A DNA stretch of 64,000 nt. Source: Cyanobacterium sp. Dongsha4 (lineage in GTDB: Bacteria > Cyanobacteriota > Cyanobacteriia > Cyanobacteriales > Cyanobacteriaceae). Positions 17,855-27,497 of the stretch are shown here, in pieces. Where the stretch lies: NCBI RefSeq assembly GCF_036345015.1, contig NZ_CP084098.1:3299326-3363325 (forward strand), written 5' to 3'. The notes under the pieces are model-generated. The model was not told the origin of the DNA and searched no databases. It was given only the letters and a program-made list of their open reading frames with translations. The translations under genes were made by a program, and so were the position numbers. Positions within the stretch are counted from its first letter, which is position 1, and every line of letters starts with the position of its first letter.

Positions 17855-20800
17855 ATGGTTTTAAGTTGGAATGAAATTAAAAATAGAGCCTTAAATTTTA
17901 CCAAAGAATGGGAAAATGAAACCTCAGAAAATGCCGAAGCCAAATCATTTTGGGATGGTTTTTTCGATGTTTTTGGTGTGCCTAGAAGGCGTGTGGCTAC
18001 CTTTGAAAAATCGGTTAAAAAATTAGATAATAAACAGGGATTTATTGACTTATTATGGAAAGGAGTTATTCTTGTTGAACATAAATCCAAAGGCAAAAAT
18101 TTAGATAAAGCCTATCAACAAGCCATTGACTATTTCCCCGGATTAAAAGATCATGAATTGCCCAAATATATCCTTATTTCTGACTTTGCTAGGTTTAAAT
18201 TATACGACTTAGAAAATGATATTAACCATGAATTTTTACTCAGTGAATTTGTTAATAATGTTCACCTATTTGACTTTATAGCAGGGTATAAAAAACGAGA
18301 ATATAAAGATAGTGATCCTGTTAATATTAAAGCGGCTGAATTAATGGGACAGTTACATGATAGACTCAAAGAAATAGGTTATACTGGTCATGAATTAGAG
18401 GTTTATTTAGTACGTTTATTATTCTGTTTATTTGCTGACGATACAGGCATTTTTAATAAAAACATTTTCCAAGAATATATCGATTTACATACTAAAGAAG
18501 ATGGTAGCGATTTAGCTATGCACCTTACTTCTATTTTCCATACTTTAAACCAACCAGAAGAGAAAAGACTCAAAAATTTAGATGAAAATTTAGCACAATT
18601 TCCCTACATTAACGGCAAGTTATTTGAAGAAAATTTGCCTCCAGCTTCCTTTGACTCAGAAATGAGGGAAATGTTATTAAAAGCCTGTGCTTTAGACTGG
18701 GGGAAAATTTCCCCTGCCATATTTGGTTCGATGTTTCAGGCGGTGATGAATCCTAATGAAAGACGTAATTTAGGCGCTCATTATACCTCAGAAAAAAATA
18801 TTCAAAAAGTCATTAAACCTCTCTTTTTAGATGATTTATATACAGAGTTTGAAAAGGTAAAAACTAATCAAAATAAACTCAAGGAATTTCAGGAAAAAAT
18901 TGCTAATTTGAAATTTTTAGATCCAGCCTGTGGATGTGGTAACTTTTTAATTGTCAGTTATCGGGAATTGAGAGATTTAGAAATTTTAGTTTTAAAAGAG
19001 TTAAATAAAAAAGGACAATTAGAATTAGATATTAGCAACATTATTAAAGTCGATGTGGATCAATTTTTTGGTATTGAATACGATGAGTTTGCGGTGAGAG
19101 TGGCAGAGGTTGCCATGTGGTTAATTGATCATCAAATGAATATTAAAGTAAGTAATGAATTTGGTCAATATTTTGTCCGTTTACCTCTCAAAAAATCCGC
19201 TAAAATTGTTCATGGTAATGCTTTACAAATTGACTGGCACTCGCTCTTAAATTCCCCTCCTTTGAAGGAGGGGTTAGGGGTGGTAGAATCTAAATCTTTG
19301 AAGGATGGATTCGGGGTGTTTGAATTAACATCTGGAAAAGAAACAACAGAAAATAATTATCCCGCTTATAAATCAATAAGCAACCTTAAAGATAAAAAAG
19401 AGTTAAGAAAATCCCTAAGAAATAATGCCACTTCAGCCGAAATATTACTTTGGAAAGCCTTACAAGGGAAACAATTAGATGGTTTTAAATTTCGTAGGCA
19501 ACATTCTATTGGTAATTACATCTTAGACTTTTTTTGTCCTAGTGTTAGTCTAGCCATTGAATTAGATGGTGAATCTCATTATACTCCTGAAGCACAAGAA
19601 TACGATCGCATCCGAGACAATTTTCTTACCAATGTGGGAATTAGAGTAATTCGTTATCACAATCACGATGTATTTGATAATTTAACGGGGGTTTTAGAGG
19701 ATATTCGGCAATATCTTTATAATCCTGATGCTTCTTTTCAACGTAAATCTACCACCCCCAACCCCTCCTACATAGCAGAATCTACCACCCCCAACCCCTC
19801 CTACATAGGAGGGGAGAAAAATGTGTCTCAAAATTCCCCACCTTTTAAGGGGGGGCTAGGGGGGGTAAATAACTTTAATTTTATCTTTGGTAATCCCCCT
19901 TTTGTTGGTAAACAGTTACAAAATTCTCAGCAAAAAGCTGACATGAGTTTAGTTTTTAATGGAGTGAAAAATGCAGGAGTTTTAGATTATGTTTGTGCAT
20001 GGTATTTAAAAGCGTCTGAGTTTATTCAAAATACTAAGATTCGTTGTGCTTTTGTTAGTACAAATTCTATTTCTCAGGGTGAACAAGTAGGCATTTTATG
20101 GCAGGAATTATACACTAAATATAAGATTAAAATTCATTTTGCCCATCGTACTTTTTCTTGGAGTAATGAAGCGAAAGGTAACGCTGCCGTACATTGTGTT
20201 ATTATTGGTTTTGGTTTAGAAAATATCGATAATAAGCGACTTTTTTCCTACGAAAATATCAAAGGTGAAGCGACGGAAATTAAGGTTAAAAATATCAGTC
20301 CTTATTTAGTAGCTGGAAATGATTTAATTATTCAAAAAAGAAGTACTCAAATATCTAACTTACCTGAAATGTTAAAGGGAAGTCAACCAACTGATGGTGG
20401 AAATTTATTGATGACAGAAAAAGAAAAAATAGAGTATTTACAAAAGGAAAAATTAGGAGAAAAATTTATTAAACCCTTTATTTCTGCTGATGAATTTATT
20501 AATGGGAAAAATCGTTATTGTTTTTGGTTAATAGATATTCTACCTCAAGAATTAAAACAATTACCTTTGCTATTAAAAAGAGTAGAAGCCGTTAAGCAAA
20601 TGCGTCTAGCTAGTACAAAAAAAGCAACCCAAAAATGGGCAGAATTTCCCACTATTTTTACAGAAAATAGACAACCTAAAACTGATTATATTTTAATACC
20701 TAGAGTTTCTTCAGAAAATCGAAAATATATTCCAATGGGATTTTTTAAAAAAGAAATTATTGCTAGTGATAGTTGTATAACTATTTCTAATGGTGATTTA

Positions 20801-21208
20801 TTTTTATTTGGAATATTAACCTCAGAAATGCACATGACTTGGGTTAAATATGTCTGTGGAAGACTAAAAAGCGATTATCGTTACTCTAATTCTATTGTTT
20901 ATAATAACTTTCCCTTCCCTGAAAATGTAACGGCAAAACAGAGGGAAAAAGTAGCAAATTTAGCTCAAAAAATCCTCGATATAAGAAACAAATATCCTGA
21001 TAGTAGTTTAGCGGATTTATATAACCCTTTAACCATGCCTCCCGACTTATTAAAAGCCCATCAAACCCTTGACAAAGCCGTAGATTTATGCTATGCAAAA
21101 CAGTCTTTTTCCAGTGAGTTAAACCGCATCGAATTTTTATTTAATTTATATGAACAAATCAGCACCCCTTTGTTAAAACCTGAGAAGAAAAAAACAAGGA
21201 AAAAATGA
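17855..21208 (+). CDS. MmeI-like type II restriction-modification enzyme with inserted DUF559 nuclease domain
   Basis: A single-chain restriction enzyme and adenine methylase of 1117 residues. The N-terminal nuclease has the GFIDLLWKG...VEHKSKG (E-x-K) site near 62-80, as in MmeI. A helical spacer leads to the methylase: GAHYTSEKNI near 308, SAM motif FLDPACGCGN near 352-361 and the catalytic NPPF near 678. The C-terminal third is the target recognition region. Between HGNALQIDWHSLL (about 453-465) and FNFIFGNPPF, where relatives have a short loop, about 200 residues are inserted. These hold a complete DUF559 PD-(D/E)xK domain (about 519-620; NYILDFFCP and AIELDGESH carry the acidic residues) flanked by repeat-encoded SPPLKEG/NPSYIGGE peptides. 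The frame is open throughout. Whether the methylase still works is unknown. Confidence 0.88.
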   Translation: MVLSWNEIKNRALNFTKEWENETSENAEAKSFWDGFFDVFGVPRRRVATFEKSVKKLDNKQGFIDLLWKGVILVEHKSKGKNLDKAYQQAIDYFPGLKDHELPKYILISDFARFKLYDLENDINHEFLLSEFVNNVHLFDFIAGYKKREYKDSDPVNIKAAELMGQLHDRLKEIGYTGHELEVYLVRLLFCLFADDTGIFNKNIFQEYIDLHTKEDGSDLAMHLTSIFHTLNQPEEKRLKNLDENLAQFPYINGKLFEENLPPASFDSEMREMLLKACALDWGKISPAIFGSMFQAVMNPNERRNLGAHYTSEKNIQKVIKPLFLDDLYTEFEKVKTNQNKLKEFQEKIANLKFLDPACGCGNFLIVSYRELRDLEILVLKELNKKGQLELDISNIIKVDVDQFFGIEYDEFAVRVAEVAMWLIDHQMNIKVSNEFGQYFVRLPLKKSAKIVHGNALQIDWHSLLNSPPLKEGLGVVESKSLKDGFGVFELTSGKETTENNYPAYKSISNLKDKKELRKSLRNNATSAEILLWKALQGKQLDGFKFRRQHSIGNYILDFFCPSVSLAIELDGESHYTPEAQEYDRIRDNFLTNVGIRVIRYHNHDVFDNLTGVLEDIRQYLYNPDASFQRKSTTPNPSYIAESTTPNPSYIGGEKNVSQNSPPFKGGLGGVNNFNFIFGNPPFVGKQLQNSQQKADMSLVFNGVKNAGVLDYVCAWYLKASEFIQNTKIRCAFVSTNSISQGEQVGILWQELYTKYKIKIHFAHRTFSWSNEAKGNAAVHCVIIGFGLENIDNKRLFSYENIKGEATEIKVKNISPYLVAGNDLIIQKRSTQISNLPEMLKGSQPTDGGNLLMTEKEKIEYLQKEKLGEKFIKPFISADEFINGKNRYCFWLIDILPQELKQLPLLLKRVEAVKQMRLASTKKATQKWAEFPTIFTENRQPKTDYILIPRVSSENRKYIPMGFFKKEIIASDSCITISNGDLFLFGILTSEMHMTWVKYVCGRLKSDYRYSNSIVYNNFPFPENVTAKQREKVANLAQKILDIRNKYPDSSLADLYNPLTMPPDLLKAHQTLDKAVDLCYAKQSFSSELNRIEFLFNLYEQISTPLLKPEKKKTRKK
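19254..19814. mobile_element. In-frame DUF559 module bounded by inverted repeats
   Basis: The left arm (19254-19291) contains CCCCTCCTTTGAAGGAGGGG followed by TTAGGGGTGGTAGAATCT. The right arm (19777-19814) is its reverse complement with few mismatches: AGAATCTACCACCCCCAACC, then the CCCCTCC..GGAGGGG hairpin. A second, tandem copy of part of the right arm lies at 19748-19776, and a further left-type copy at about 19853-19868. The DUF559 domain is encoded between the arms with no stop in the host frame. The same palindromic repeat occurs outside genes, for example at 21226-21250. The unit looks like an inserted element tolerated in frame. Confidence 0.7.
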
Positions 21209-21225
21209 TAATTGTAAATAAAATT

Positions 21226-21252
21226 CCCCCCTTATTAAGGGGGGTTAGGGGG
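21226..21252. repeat. Palindromic REP-like repeat
   Basis: CCCCCCTTATTAAGGGGGG (21226-21244) followed by TTAGGGGGG, just after the restriction-modification gene. It has the same plan as the repeats bounding the DUF559 module (palindrome, then TTAGGGG) and as the one that cuts the MoxR gene near 52331. Confidence 0.75.
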
Positions 21253-21299
21253 GATCAAATTCTCCCTTATTAAACCTCACTCTTTACTCATTACTCTCT

Positions 21300-21333
21300 C
21301 TTAACCAAAAATTTGAGAATGAAACAGCCCCGG
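21300..21333. repeat. One end of a family 1 miniature element
   Basis: TTAACCAAAAATTTGAGAATGAAACAGCCCC matches, with one to three changes, the right ends of copies A, B and C. I could not find a convincing opposite end, so this is a partial or decayed copy. The rest of the 21209-21466 spacer holds the REP-like repeat and, at about 21428-21473, one end of a family 2 element in reverse orientation. Confidence 0.5.
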
Positions 21334-21466
21334 GGTGTTGGGGTATTAGGGAGAAACTCATTCCTAAACTGCATCATTACTAATTACGAACTGTTTATTA
21401 CCTTTGCCCTTTTTCTTTGCCTCTTATCCTTTTCGCTATCACTCATATATGAAAATTTATCCGAAC

Positions 21467-22678
21467 TCAAGTTAGGCGAATAAATTTCTTTTTACCCACC
21501 TGTAAAATTTTGCCTTTCAATTGAGTAGGGTCATCATAAGTTATATTAACATCAGAGATGCGATCGCCCTCTAAACGGACACTACCTCCTTGAATTTGTC
21601 TTCTACCTTCCCCGCTACTATTTACTAAACCACTAGCATTAAGAATATAAAATAATTTAGCTGGAAATTCAACACTTTCGAGAGAAAATTCGGGAACAGC
21701 TTGAGCATTAGCCATATTTTGACGACTAACTATTTCTAAAGCAGTTGTTTGAGCCCTTTTAGCCGCTTCTTGACCATGATATTGAGAAATAATCTCTACA
21801 GCTAATAATTTTTGTGCTTCTCTGGGATTTTCGGGAATTTCTGTTAAGGCAAAGTTGGTCAATAATTCATAGTAATTGGGTAGTAAAGCATCGGGAGTTT
21901 TTTCTAATTTAGAATACATAGATAAAGCATCTTCTTTTAACCCGACATAGTTATTAAGGGATTTCGACATTTTCTGTTCTCCATCCGTACCGATTAAAAT
22001 GGGTAAAAGTACGCCAAATTGTGGTTTTTGTCCAAAATGTCTCTGTAAATCTCGCCCCACTGCAATATTAAATTTTTGGTCAGTGCCTCCCAATTCCACA
22101 TCTGCGTTAACTGCTACCGAATCATAACCTTGCATTAAAGGATAGAGAAATTCATGAAGATAGATGGGAGTTTGTTGATTGTAGCGATTATTAAAACCCT
22201 CTTTTGCCAACATTTGTTGTACTGTCATGGTGGCTAGTAATTCCTGTATTTGAGCTAAATCTAACTTACTTAGCCATTCCGAATTGTAGCGAATCTCTAA
22301 TCGTCCAGGAGTATCAAAATCTAAAATGGGTCGTAATTGTTGTAAATAAGTTTCTGCGTTTTGTTTTACTTCCTCTGCACTCAATTGTTTTCTAACCTTA
22401 TCTTTCCCTGTAGGATCACCTATTTGAGCGGTAAAATCGCCAATAATAACTACCGCAGTGTGTCCTTGATCTTGAAATGCCCTTAATTTACGAAAGGGTA
22501 TGCTATGCCCCAAGTGTAAATCCGTCCCTGTGGGATCAATTCCTAATTTGACCCTCAAAGGGCGATCGCATCTATTACATAATTGTTCTAAATTTTCACT
22601 CTCTTCTTGAGAATCTGTTTGGGAGGGAAAAACTTCGGTAACGCCTCTATATAACCACTCAAAATTGTCACTTGTCAT
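21467..22678 (-). CDS. tyrS: Tyrosyl-tRNA synthetase
   Basis: A 403-residue class I aminoacyl-tRNA synthetase for tyrosine. The HIGH-type motif is HLGH at 55-58 (in [13 protein letters not shown]), and the KMSKS motif is intact ([11 protein letters not shown]) near 234-244. Tyrosine-site residues lie in [22 protein letters not shown] near 175-200. The last 65 residues form an S4 RNA-binding domain ([14 protein letters not shown]). It is monocistronic; about 290 bases of repeats separate it from the dnaK paralogue on the same strand. Confidence 0.97.
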   Translation of the reverse strand: MTSDNFEWLYRGVTEVFPSQTDSQEESENLEQLCNRCDRPLRVKLGIDPTGTDLHLGHSIPFRKLRAFQDQGHTAVVIIGDFTAQIGDPTGKDKVRKQLSAEEVKQNAETYLQQLRPILDFDTPGRLEIRYNSEWLSKLDLAQIQELLATMTVQQMLAKEGFNNRYNQQTPIYLHEFLYPLMQGYDSVAVNADVELGGTDQKFNIAVGRDLQRHFGQKPQFGVLLPILIGTDGEQKMSKSLNNYVGLKEDALSMYSKLEKTPDALLPNYYELLTNFALTEIPENPREAQKLLAVEIISQYHGQEAAKRAQTTALEIVSRQNMANAQAVPEFSLESVEFPAKLFYILNASGLVNSSGEGRRQIQGGSVRLEGDRISDVNITYDDPTQLKGKILQVGKKKFIRLT

Positions 22679-22834
22679 CTATTTTTTGTTTCTTTATATG
22701 TACCAAAATTTCAGTCAACATCATATCATGGTTCGGGGTTCGGAGAGTTCGCTGCGCTCGTTCCGCAAAGCGGTACGGAGTTCGGAGTTATAGTCGTTTC
22801 GATTAATATTGAGACAATTCAATAAAATTTGTGG

Positions 22835-22851
22835 GGTGGGCATTGCCCACC
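22835..22851. repeat. Palindrome GGTGGGCATTGCCCACC
   Basis: A 17-base, nearly perfect palindrome in the tyrS-dnaK spacer. The same spacer (22679-22971) also holds a GGAGTTC repeat (22735-22790) and, at about 22884-22900, one end of a family 1 element (CTGTTTCATTCTTATTC). No gene is visible in it. A terminator role for the dnaK paralogue is possible. Confidence 0.6.
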
Positions 22852-22971
22852 AATAAGCATTTTGGGATAAACATTTAGATTATTAAACTGTTTCATTCTT
22901 ATTCTAAATAACTATAGAAGTTATTAATTAGCAACTATTTACCTTTGCCCTTGTATTAATTGTTAATGGAA

Positions 22972-25149
22972 TCAAAACCAATCGTCGTCATCATTCCAAT
23001 CATTTTCATAAGGAATTTCTCTATCTTTGCCTACACGATAGCCTCTTTCTGGGGGATAATCAGGAGAGCGACGAGAAGGAGTACGAGGAGGTGGAGTTGG
23101 ACGAGAAACACTGCTACCACTGTAAGGGGTATTACTCGCAGGAGGAGGAGAATAGGGATCTCGATAATCTCTGCGAGAATCACGACTGGGATTAACTCGA
23201 CCACCATAAAGGGTTGTATCAGGGCTATTGCGGTAAACATTACGACGATCGCGCGGATTATAGTCAAAGTCGTCGTCATCATCACCGATAAAGGTTTTCT
23301 TAATGGACTCAAAAAAGCCTTCTTCCTCTTCGTTATATTGCAAACGGACTTCTCGATTCAATTCATATAAAACATCCTCTAAATCTGCCTGAGAACGATC
23401 TAAACGGCGATCGTCATCTTGTTCTAAACTATCCAATATCTCCCGACAAAGATTATCTATATCTCGACGGTAAGGATTAGTGAATTGACTACCAAAATCG
23501 AGGGTAACTTCCCTTAATCTTCTTTGTGCCTGATCCGTCAAAGCCTTAGCCCGATTACGCTTCTCGACTCGATCGCGTCTTTCCCTATCTTCTCTAGCAA
23601 AATCGTCAGCTTCTTGAATCATGCGATTAATTTCTGACTGAGAAAGAGTAGAAGCACCTTGGACAATAATACTTTGTTCCCTACCAGTGGTTTTATCTCT
23701 CGCAATCACCTGCAAAATACCGTTAGCATCAATATCGAAAGATACTTGCACTTGAGGTACACCCCTAGGTGCAGGAGGAATACCCGTTAATTTAAAACGC
23801 CCTAAAGATTTGTTATCTGAAGCCATTTCCCTCTCCCCTTGCACCACATGGATTTCCACCGAGGTTTGATTATTTTCTGAAGTGGAGAAAACATCTGATC
23901 TTCTTACGGGAATAGTGGTATTACGAGGCACAAGTTTTTTGGTCACTCCCCCAATGGTTTCCACACCGATAGATAAAGGAGTCACATCAAGGAGTAAGAT
24001 GTCTTTGACTTCTCCAGCCAAAATTCCTGCTTGAACCGCCGCCCCCACCGCCACAACTTCATCAGGGTTAACATTTTGGTTAGGCTCTATGTCGATAAAA
24101 CTGCGTACTAACTCCTGCACCATGGGGATACGGGTTGAACCACCCACTAATACTACCTCATCGATTTGCACAGGAGACAATCCAGCATCCTTTAAAGCCC
24201 GAATAATGGGACGACGGAGACGGGATACCAAATCTCCACATAACTCCTCAAATTTTGCCCTAGAGAGGGTGGTTTCGATATGTTTAGGTCCATCTTCCGT
24301 GGCAGTAATAAAGGGTAAATTAATCTCTGAGGTGCTGACCCCTGAAAGTTCAATTTTTGCTTTCTCAGCCGCTTCTGTTAACCTTTGTAAGGCTTGGCGA
24401 TCGCGCCTTAAGTCCACCCCTTCAGTTTCCAAAAATTGTTCTGCTAAATAGTCAACAATCTTCTTATCAAAATCATTACCTCCTAACTGAGTATCGCCAC
24501 TGGTTGCTCTTACCTCTAAAACTCCATCCCCCACCTCAAGGATAGATACATCAAAAGTGCCTCCCCCCAAATCAAAAACCAAAATCTTCTCACTGCTTTT
24601 CTTCTCCAAACCATAAGCCAAAGAAGCCGCCGTTGGTTCATTTACAATTCTTAACACTTCCAAACCAGCAATTTTACCCGCATCCTTTGTGGCTTGACGT
24701 TGGCTATCATTAAAATAAGCAGGTACAGTAATTACTGCCCCCGTTACTTCCTCCCCTAAATACCTTTCCGCTTCCTCTGCTAGTTTACGCAAAATCATCG
24801 CTGATACTTCTTCGGGGGCAAACTCTTTTTTGAGACGAGGACAACGAATTTTAATATTATCCATCTCATCACGGCGGATAGTGTAGGGAACACGCTTACT
24901 AGCTTCACTTAATTCACCGTATCTTCTCCCCATGAAGCGTTTAATACCATAATAAGTATTTTGAGGATTCAATACTCCTTGTCGTCTTGCCATTTGTCCA
25001 ACCACTAACTCACCATCTTTGTTAAAACCTACCACAGAGGGAGTGGTGCGACTACCTTCGGCATTGGCAATTACCAGAGGCTTTCCCCCTTCCATAACAG
25101 CTACGACTGAGTTGGTTGTACCTAAGTCTATACCTACGACTCTTCCCAT
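22972..25149 (-). CDS. dnaK: Hsp70 chaperone, DnaK paralogue with long C-terminal tail
   Basis: A 725-residue Hsp70. The ATPase motifs are [14 protein letters not shown] near 4-17, [19 protein letters not shown] near 190-208 and [12 protein letters not shown] near 333-344. The substrate domain follows ([14 protein letters not shown] near 385). Beyond residue 600 comes a tail of more than 100 residues rich in Asp, Arg and Pro, ending in NDDDDWF. Cyanobacteria carry three DnaK types; the long tail fits the DnaK1/DnaK3 type rather than the 635-residue heat-shock DnaK2, but I cannot say which. No DnaJ or GrpE gene is adjacent. The tail region has shadow frames on the other strand that are not genes. 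Confidence 0.92.
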   Translation of the reverse strand: MGRVVGIDLGTTNSVVAVMEGGKPLVIANAEGSRTTPSVVGFNKDGELVVGQMARRQGVLNPQNTYYGIKRFMGRRYGELSEASKRVPYTIRRDEMDNIKIRCPRLKKEFAPEEVSAMILRKLAEEAERYLGEEVTGAVITVPAYFNDSQRQATKDAGKIAGLEVLRIVNEPTAASLAYGLEKKSSEKILVFDLGGGTFDVSILEVGDGVLEVRATSGDTQLGGNDFDKKIVDYLAEQFLETEGVDLRRDRQALQRLTEAAEKAKIELSGVSTSEINLPFITATEDGPKHIETTLSRAKFEELCGDLVSRLRRPIIRALKDAGLSPVQIDEVVLVGGSTRIPMVQELVRSFIDIEPNQNVNPDEVVAVGAAVQAGILAGEVKDILLLDVTPLSIGVETIGGVTKKLVPRNTTIPVRRSDVFSTSENNQTSVEIHVVQGEREMASDNKSLGRFKLTGIPPAPRGVPQVQVSFDIDANGILQVIARDKTTGREQSIIVQGASTLSQSEINRMIQEADDFAREDRERRDRVEKRNRAKALTDQAQRRLREVTLDFGSQFTNPYRRDIDNLCREILDSLEQDDDRRLDRSQADLEDVLYELNREVRLQYNEEEEGFFESIKKTFIGDDDDDFDYNPRDRRNVYRNSPDTTLYGGRVNPSRDSRRDYRDPYSPPPASNTPYSGSSVSRPTPPPRTPSRRSPDYPPERGYRVGKDREIPYENDWNDDDDWF

Positions 25150-25470
25150 TGCTAGTTTTTTTCTCCAGTTTGTTGCACTACTGCGCCCCGTTGAGGCTTT
25201 TTTCTAATTTACTATGTAATCGTATCTATTTTACTTAGATCTTGCACTAACTTCAGAATATACAGTTGTGGTTTACTTAAAGGGCAAAGGGCGAAGGGCA
25301 AGGGGCAAAGGTAATAAACAAACAATTAGTAATTAGTAACTTCAGCACTTTAAGAATTAGTTTCTCCCTAACACCCCAATCCCCCAACACTGCAAACTTA
25401 AGATAACATGATATTGGGTTATACTTTTTCTTGTTGTTTTTTATCATTTCTTTGCCTCTCTCTGATTTCT

Positions 25471-26757
25471 ATGGATTTATTGACTATTGCGACTCAAGCT
25501 AAAACATCCGCTCACCATCTTGCTACTTTATCGGAATCTGCTCGAAATATTGCTTTGAATGCGATCGCATCTGCATTGAGTGAACATCAAGAAGAAATAG
25601 TGAAAGCTAATGAAAAAGACTGTAGTTTAGCTGAAAATAATATATCTTCCGCATTATATGCCCGTCTCAAGTTAGGAGAATCAAAATTACAAAGTGCGAT
25701 CGCTGGTGTTAGAGATGTGGCAAAATTAAGAGATCCTTTAGGCAGTATTTCCCTGAAACGAGAATTAGACCAAAATTTGGTTTTAGAGCGGGTATCTTGT
25801 CCTCTAGGGGTCTTAGGAGTAATTTTTGAGGCTCGTCCAGAAGCCTTAATTCAAATTGCTAGTTTAGCCATTAAATCTGGCAACGGGGTTATTCTCAAAG
25901 GAGGAAAAGAAGCTCTCCACACCTGCACTGTGTTAACAGAAATTATCCAAAAAGCCTTACAAGAAACAGAAGTTAATCCTTATACAGTGCAACTTTTGAC
26001 CACTAGAGAAGAAATAAAAGCCCTTTTAGATTTAGATGAATATGTGGATTTAATTATTCCCCGTGGCTCTAACGAATTTGTCCGCTACGTGCAGGAAAAT
26101 ACCAAAATTCCCGTTTTAGGTCATGCTGATGGAATTTGTCATCTATTTATCGATGAATTTGCTGATTTACAAACTGCCGTTAAAATCACTATCGATGCAA
26201 AAACTCAATATCCTGCCGCTTGTAACGCCATCGAAACTCTACTAATCCATGAGAAAATCGCACCTCAATTCTTACCTGCCATTGCCCAAGCCTTAGAAGA
26301 AAAAGGAGTAAAATTGAAAGGAGATGAAGCCACCAGCAAAATTATTGACTGTGAAAAAGCAGTAGAAGATGATTGGCGGACAGAATATAGTGATTTAATT
26401 CTTGCTCTCAAGATTGTAGATAGTATAGAAGATGCGATCGCACATATAAATAAATACGGTTCAAAACACACTGATGGTATTGTAACAGCTAACTTAAATA
26501 ATGCCGAGAAATTCTTAAATGAAGTGGATTCGGCTGGAGTGTATCATAACTGCTCAACTCGCTTTGCTGACGGTTTCCGCTATGGCTTTGGTGCAGAGGT
26601 AGGCATAAGTACCCAAAAAATGCCCCCCAGAGGACCTGTAGGTTTAGAAGGCTTAGTCACATATAAATATAAACTAAGAGGACAAGGACAAATCGCCGCC
26701 GATTATAGTGGTATTAATGCGAAACCTTTCACTCATAAGGATTTAGATTTCAATTAG
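25471..26757 (+). CDS. proA: Gamma-glutamyl phosphate reductase
   Basis: Second enzyme of proline synthesis: it reduces gamma-glutamyl phosphate to glutamate semialdehyde with NADPH. From the ATG at 25471 it has 428 residues, in the usual range. Starting at an ATG 63 bases earlier would add a hydrophobic leader ([13 protein letters not shown]) not expected in this soluble enzyme. Motifs seen are [16 protein letters not shown] near 112-127, [13 protein letters not shown] near 205, the catalytic cysteine in [13 protein letters not shown] near 253-257, and the C-terminal [24 protein letters not shown]. proB is not adjacent. Confidence 0.96.
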   Translation: MDLLTIATQAKTSAHHLATLSESARNIALNAIASALSEHQEEIVKANEKDCSLAENNISSALYARLKLGESKLQSAIAGVRDVAKLRDPLGSISLKRELDQNLVLERVSCPLGVLGVIFEARPEALIQIASLAIKSGNGVILKGGKEALHTCTVLTEIIQKALQETEVNPYTVQLLTTREEIKALLDLDEYVDLIIPRGSNEFVRYVQENTKIPVLGHADGICHLFIDEFADLQTAVKITIDAKTQYPAACNAIETLLIHEKIAPQFLPAIAQALEEKGVKLKGDEATSKIIDCEKAVEDDWRTEYSDLILALKIVDSIEDAIAHINKYGSKHTDGIVTANLNNAEKFLNEVDSAGVYHNCSTRFADGFRYGFGAEVGISTQKMPPRGPVGLEGLVTYKYKLRGQGQIAADYSGINAKPFTHKDLDFN

Positions 26758-26834
26758 TCATATAAGACAAGACAAAAGGCAAAAGGCAAGAGGTAAAAGG
26801 CAAAAGTGTTTAATTAACCTCCCCTAACACTCCC

Positions 26835-27212
26835 CGGGCAGTTTCAAAGTAGAAAGACAAAAACGCTAAAACTATTGCCAGTAAAAGAATATAGGGTTTT
26901 AGAGCTTTTAGGATTAAGAAGTAGTTAAAAATGTTGAGATTATCAATTTATAACCATAAACCATTAAAAACTATTGCAAGAGTGCCTATTCCCTACCTGA
27001 GTTCGATGAAAAAAGTATCGAAAAATAAAGTGCCCTCGAGTTATCATCGAGCCAATTTTGGAATAAAAATTTATTAAATTTAGGAAAAACTCATTTACAA
27101 TCAATTTATTCAGCTTTTTTGTCAATAATTATTACTTTTAACTCCGAACTCCGAACTCCGAACTCAGGTATTCCCTGCCTTAACCAAAAAATTTTAGAAT
27201 GAAACAGCCCTG
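26835..27212. mobile_element. Miniature inverted-repeat element (family 1, copy B) carrying an internal insert
   Basis: Bounded by the direct repeat CCTAACACTCCC at 26823-26834 and 27213-27224 (12 identical bases). The left end CGGGCAGTTTCAAAG and right end TTAGAATGAAACAGCCCTG are imperfect inverted repeats. The first 150 bases match copy A nearly base for base. An extra stretch of about 170 bases (about 27000-27170), including GAACTCC heptamer repeats, interrupts the matching sequence. It fills the proA-ilvB spacer, and the remaining bases up to 27497 show no gene. Confidence 0.8.
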
Positions 27213-27497
27213 CCTAACACTCCCTATACCCTAATACCCCAATACCTTGACATCTGTACCCGAACCCCGTTCACGACTGAAAGGAGTGTATGAGCGTAGC
27301 GAACTCCCCGAACTCTCTAAACCTTTTTGTCAGAAAAACTTGATTTATGAGAGCGTATCTTGCATAGTGTAAAGAATTTAACCTAGAATTAATGTTAAAT
27401 ATGTAATCTATGAACAAAAATTAATCTTCTAATCTGTGAGTGAATCTAAAATGAAAGTATAGATACAGTCGCAGATTCGTTGAGAGAAATAAGATAT

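Noticed and set aside
25408-25470. 21-residue hydrophobic leader on ProA
   Set aside because: ProA is soluble and the family starts at the [11 protein letters not shown]-like sequence. The upstream ATG is a chance in-frame codon.
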